Of a DNA stretch of 64,000 bases, positions 63,040 through 64,000 are shown in pieces. The notes under the pieces were generated by a model. The model was not told where the DNA came from. It was given only the letters and a program-made list of their open reading frames with translations, and made no database searches. The DNA is from Lachnospiraceae bacterium (GTDB lineage: Bacteria; Bacillota; Clostridia; Lachnospirales; Lachnospiraceae). The stretch covers positions 62,001 to 126,000 of the forward strand of contig SVDY01000001.1 of NCBI GenBank assembly GCA_015057665.1, read 5' to 3'. Positions within the stretch are counted from its first letter, which is position 1; each line of letters begins with the position of its first letter. The translations under genes were made by a program, and so were the position numbers.

Positions 63040-63070
63040 CACATTTCTTTTGGGAATTATATTTTGCAAC
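63040..63070. repeat. Degenerate copy of the pepT terminator element
   Basis: CACATTTCTTTTGGGAATTA, then TTTTGCAAC two bases further on, repeats the loop and right arm of the 61046-61098 hairpin, but the left arm is not matched here. Confidence 0.6.
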
Positions 63071-63087
63071 ATCCCCTCTAAAACTGA

Positions 63088-63348
63088 TTATTCCATCTCC
63101 ATATAAGCTTTTACTACTTTTTCGTAATCAGCCGGACACGTAATCTTCTCCGCCTGGATTTCGCCATCCTTCATATTGCAGCGGTAGATGTATCTTCCGT
63201 CATCCTGGATCTCATCATCTTTAATCACTGCACCAACAATATAGTGTTTGTGCTCAAACTCGAATTCATCTACAACGGCCATCTCTACATCGGAACCGTC
63301 TTTTGCAGTAATATGAAAGGTATAATATTCTTTGTATTCGTTTTCCAT
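63088..63348 (-). CDS. DUF1292 protein
   Basis: 86 residues, acidic, with the small beta-rich DUF1292 pattern (FHITAKDGSDVEMAVVDEFEFEHKHYIVG, GRYIYRCNM). Common in Firmicutes; function unknown. Good GGAG site before the ATG. Confidence 0.85.
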   Translation of the reverse strand: MENEYKEYYTFHITAKDGSDVEMAVVDEFEFEHKHYIVGAVIKDDEIQDDGRYIYRCNMKDGEIQAEKITCPADYEKVVKAYMEME

Positions 63349-63371
63349 GTTTTTTCTCCTTTTTTAAAACA

Positions 63372-63396
63372 GACCGGCTGCCTTTTGCTGCCGGTC
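63372..63396 (-). terminator. Terminator after aldose 1-epimerase
   Basis: Arms GACCGGC / GCCGGTC followed on the minus strand by TGTTTTAAAAAA. The T-run is short. Confidence 0.65.
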
Positions 63397-63424
63397 CATG
63401 CCTTAAATTCTTTTTGTCAGCTGC

Positions 63425-64000
63425 TTACTCAACTGTACTGAATTTATAAGTTGTCACAGAATGATACTTCTGTCCCGCTCTTAAAATTGCATCCGGAAAT
63501 GCAGGAATATTACAGCTGTTTGGATAGAACTGCGTTTCAAGACAGAATCCGCCATAATTTTTATGCGCTTTGCCGCCTTTTCCAATTTCGCCTTCCAGCC
63601 AGTTGCCAGTATAGAACTGAACACCCGGAAGGTCTGTAAACATTTCCATCTTTCTTCCTGTTGTAAGTTCAATTACAACCGCATCCGGCTGACCCTTTTT
63701 ATGGTCAAGAACATAGTTATGGTCAAATCCCACGCCATAGACAAGAGGAGTGAAATCGCGTTTCTCCCTGCTTAAAAACTCTGTCAAAGTGCTAAGATCC
63801 ATGGGCGTTCCTTCAAGCGGAATATAATTGCCGTTTGGAAGAAGATTTTCATCTGTCTCTGTGATCTGGCTGCTTCGGATCATAATCAGATGATCAGATA
63901 AATCCTGTGTTTCCTGCCCTTTTAAATTAAAATAGCTGTGGTTTGTAATGTTGACCGGTGTATCCTGATCGGTCACCGCGTCATAAATAATATGAAGCTC
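63425..64000 (-). CDS. galM: Aldose 1-epimerase, N-terminus beyond window
   Basis: The C-terminal 191 residues of a mutarotase. The frame continues upstream past the right edge (ELHIIYDAVTDQDTPVN), so the GTG within it is not the start. NHSYFNLKG holds the catalytic His, GVGFDHNYVLD the Asp and CLETQFYPNSCN the catalytic Glu. Interconverts alpha and beta aldoses. Confidence 0.92.
   Translation of the reverse strand, partial: ELHIIYDAVTDQDTPVNITNHSYFNLKGQETQDLSDHLIMIRSSQITETDENLLPNGNYIPLEGTPMDLSTLTEFLSREKRDFTPLVYGVGFDHNYVLDHKKGQPDAVVIELTTGRKMEMFTDLPGVQFYTGNWLEGEIGKGGKAHKNYGGFCLETQFYPNSCNIPAFPDAILRAGQKYHSVTTYKFSTVE

Overview
The window looks like chromosome from a low-to-mid GC anaerobic Firmicute, most likely a Lachnospiraceae member of the Blautia/Dorea/Roseburia kind. 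This rests on strong AGGAGG-type ribosome binding sites, TTGACA/TATAAT promoters, gene content (C_GCAxxG_C_C protein, RACo-type corrinoid activator, MetH-activation-like protein, DegV, TM1266-family regulator, DUF1292) and protein style. No rRNA, tRNA, CRISPR array, intact insertion sequence or phage gene was seen.

Region 1 (1-31984) is the standout. It is an almost entirely minus-strand cluster of about 17 genes that reads as one large NTP- and phosphorylation-dependent signalling/conflict system. In order of transcription (right to left) it holds: an XRE regulator; a SpoT-like HD hydrolase with two TGS domains; a lipoprotein with Asp-box repeats; a secreted, membrane-anchored vWA protein; a zinc-ribbon P-loop GTPase of the double-GTPase type; a 1053-residue GAP1-like partner; a protein with an XRE-like N-terminus; an FHA protein, a SEDS (FtsW/RodA) protein and a class B PBP; a plus-strand divergent kinase; then a PP2C phosphatase, a Ser/Thr kinase, two vWA proteins, a 1651-residue transglutaminase-DUF4011-SF1 helicase-nuclease, a membrane coiled-coil protein, a SNF2-like helicase and a MoxR/dynein-type AAA+ ATPase that runs off the left edge. 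The phosphatase-kinase-vWA set matches the TerY-P triad known to associate with DNA-processing enzymes, the GTPase-GAP1 pair matches GTPase-centred conflict systems, and the FHA-SEDS-PBP set recalls the actinobacterial PstP/Pkn/Fha/RodA/PbpA wall operon. This combination, with an alarmone hydrolase and surface sensors, is what I would study first.

Region 2 (32148-44094) is ordinary and partly decaying chromosome: a metallophosphoesterase next to a DnaA-like AAA+ paralog, a RACo-type corrinoid activator, a PadR-DUF2812 operon with two palindromic operators, 5-formyl-THF cyclo-ligase, four broken genes (LacI, LysR, TauE/SafE, Gfo/Idh), a C_GCAxxG_C_C protein, a B12-related activation-domain protein, Ogt, an unusual peptidase S51-PfkB kinase fusion and a LysR regulator.

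Region 3 (44095-51104) has tandem 73-76 bp repeats, two paralogous phosphoribosyltransferase-like proteins that lack the acidic PRPP-loop pair, a MATE transporter, DegV, a DUF212 membrane protein, MetF, a HAD phosphatase and a 35-residue ORF.

Region 4 (51174-58300) is a tight seven-gene operon joining a nitrogenase-like NifH/NifD/NifK-type reductase to a FecBCD-type ABC importer and two TM1266-type regulatory domains, one of them fused to the ABC ATPase. It has a 5' leader that looks like a transcription attenuator. There is no NifB or NifEN, so this is a group IV-like reductase of unknown substrate. Region 5 (58350-64000) holds DUF554, an AEC transporter, a HicAB toxin-antitoxin pair with a GTG-started toxin, PepT, a DNA-deoxyinosine glycosylase, a DUF1292 protein and a right-edge-truncated aldose 1-epimerase.
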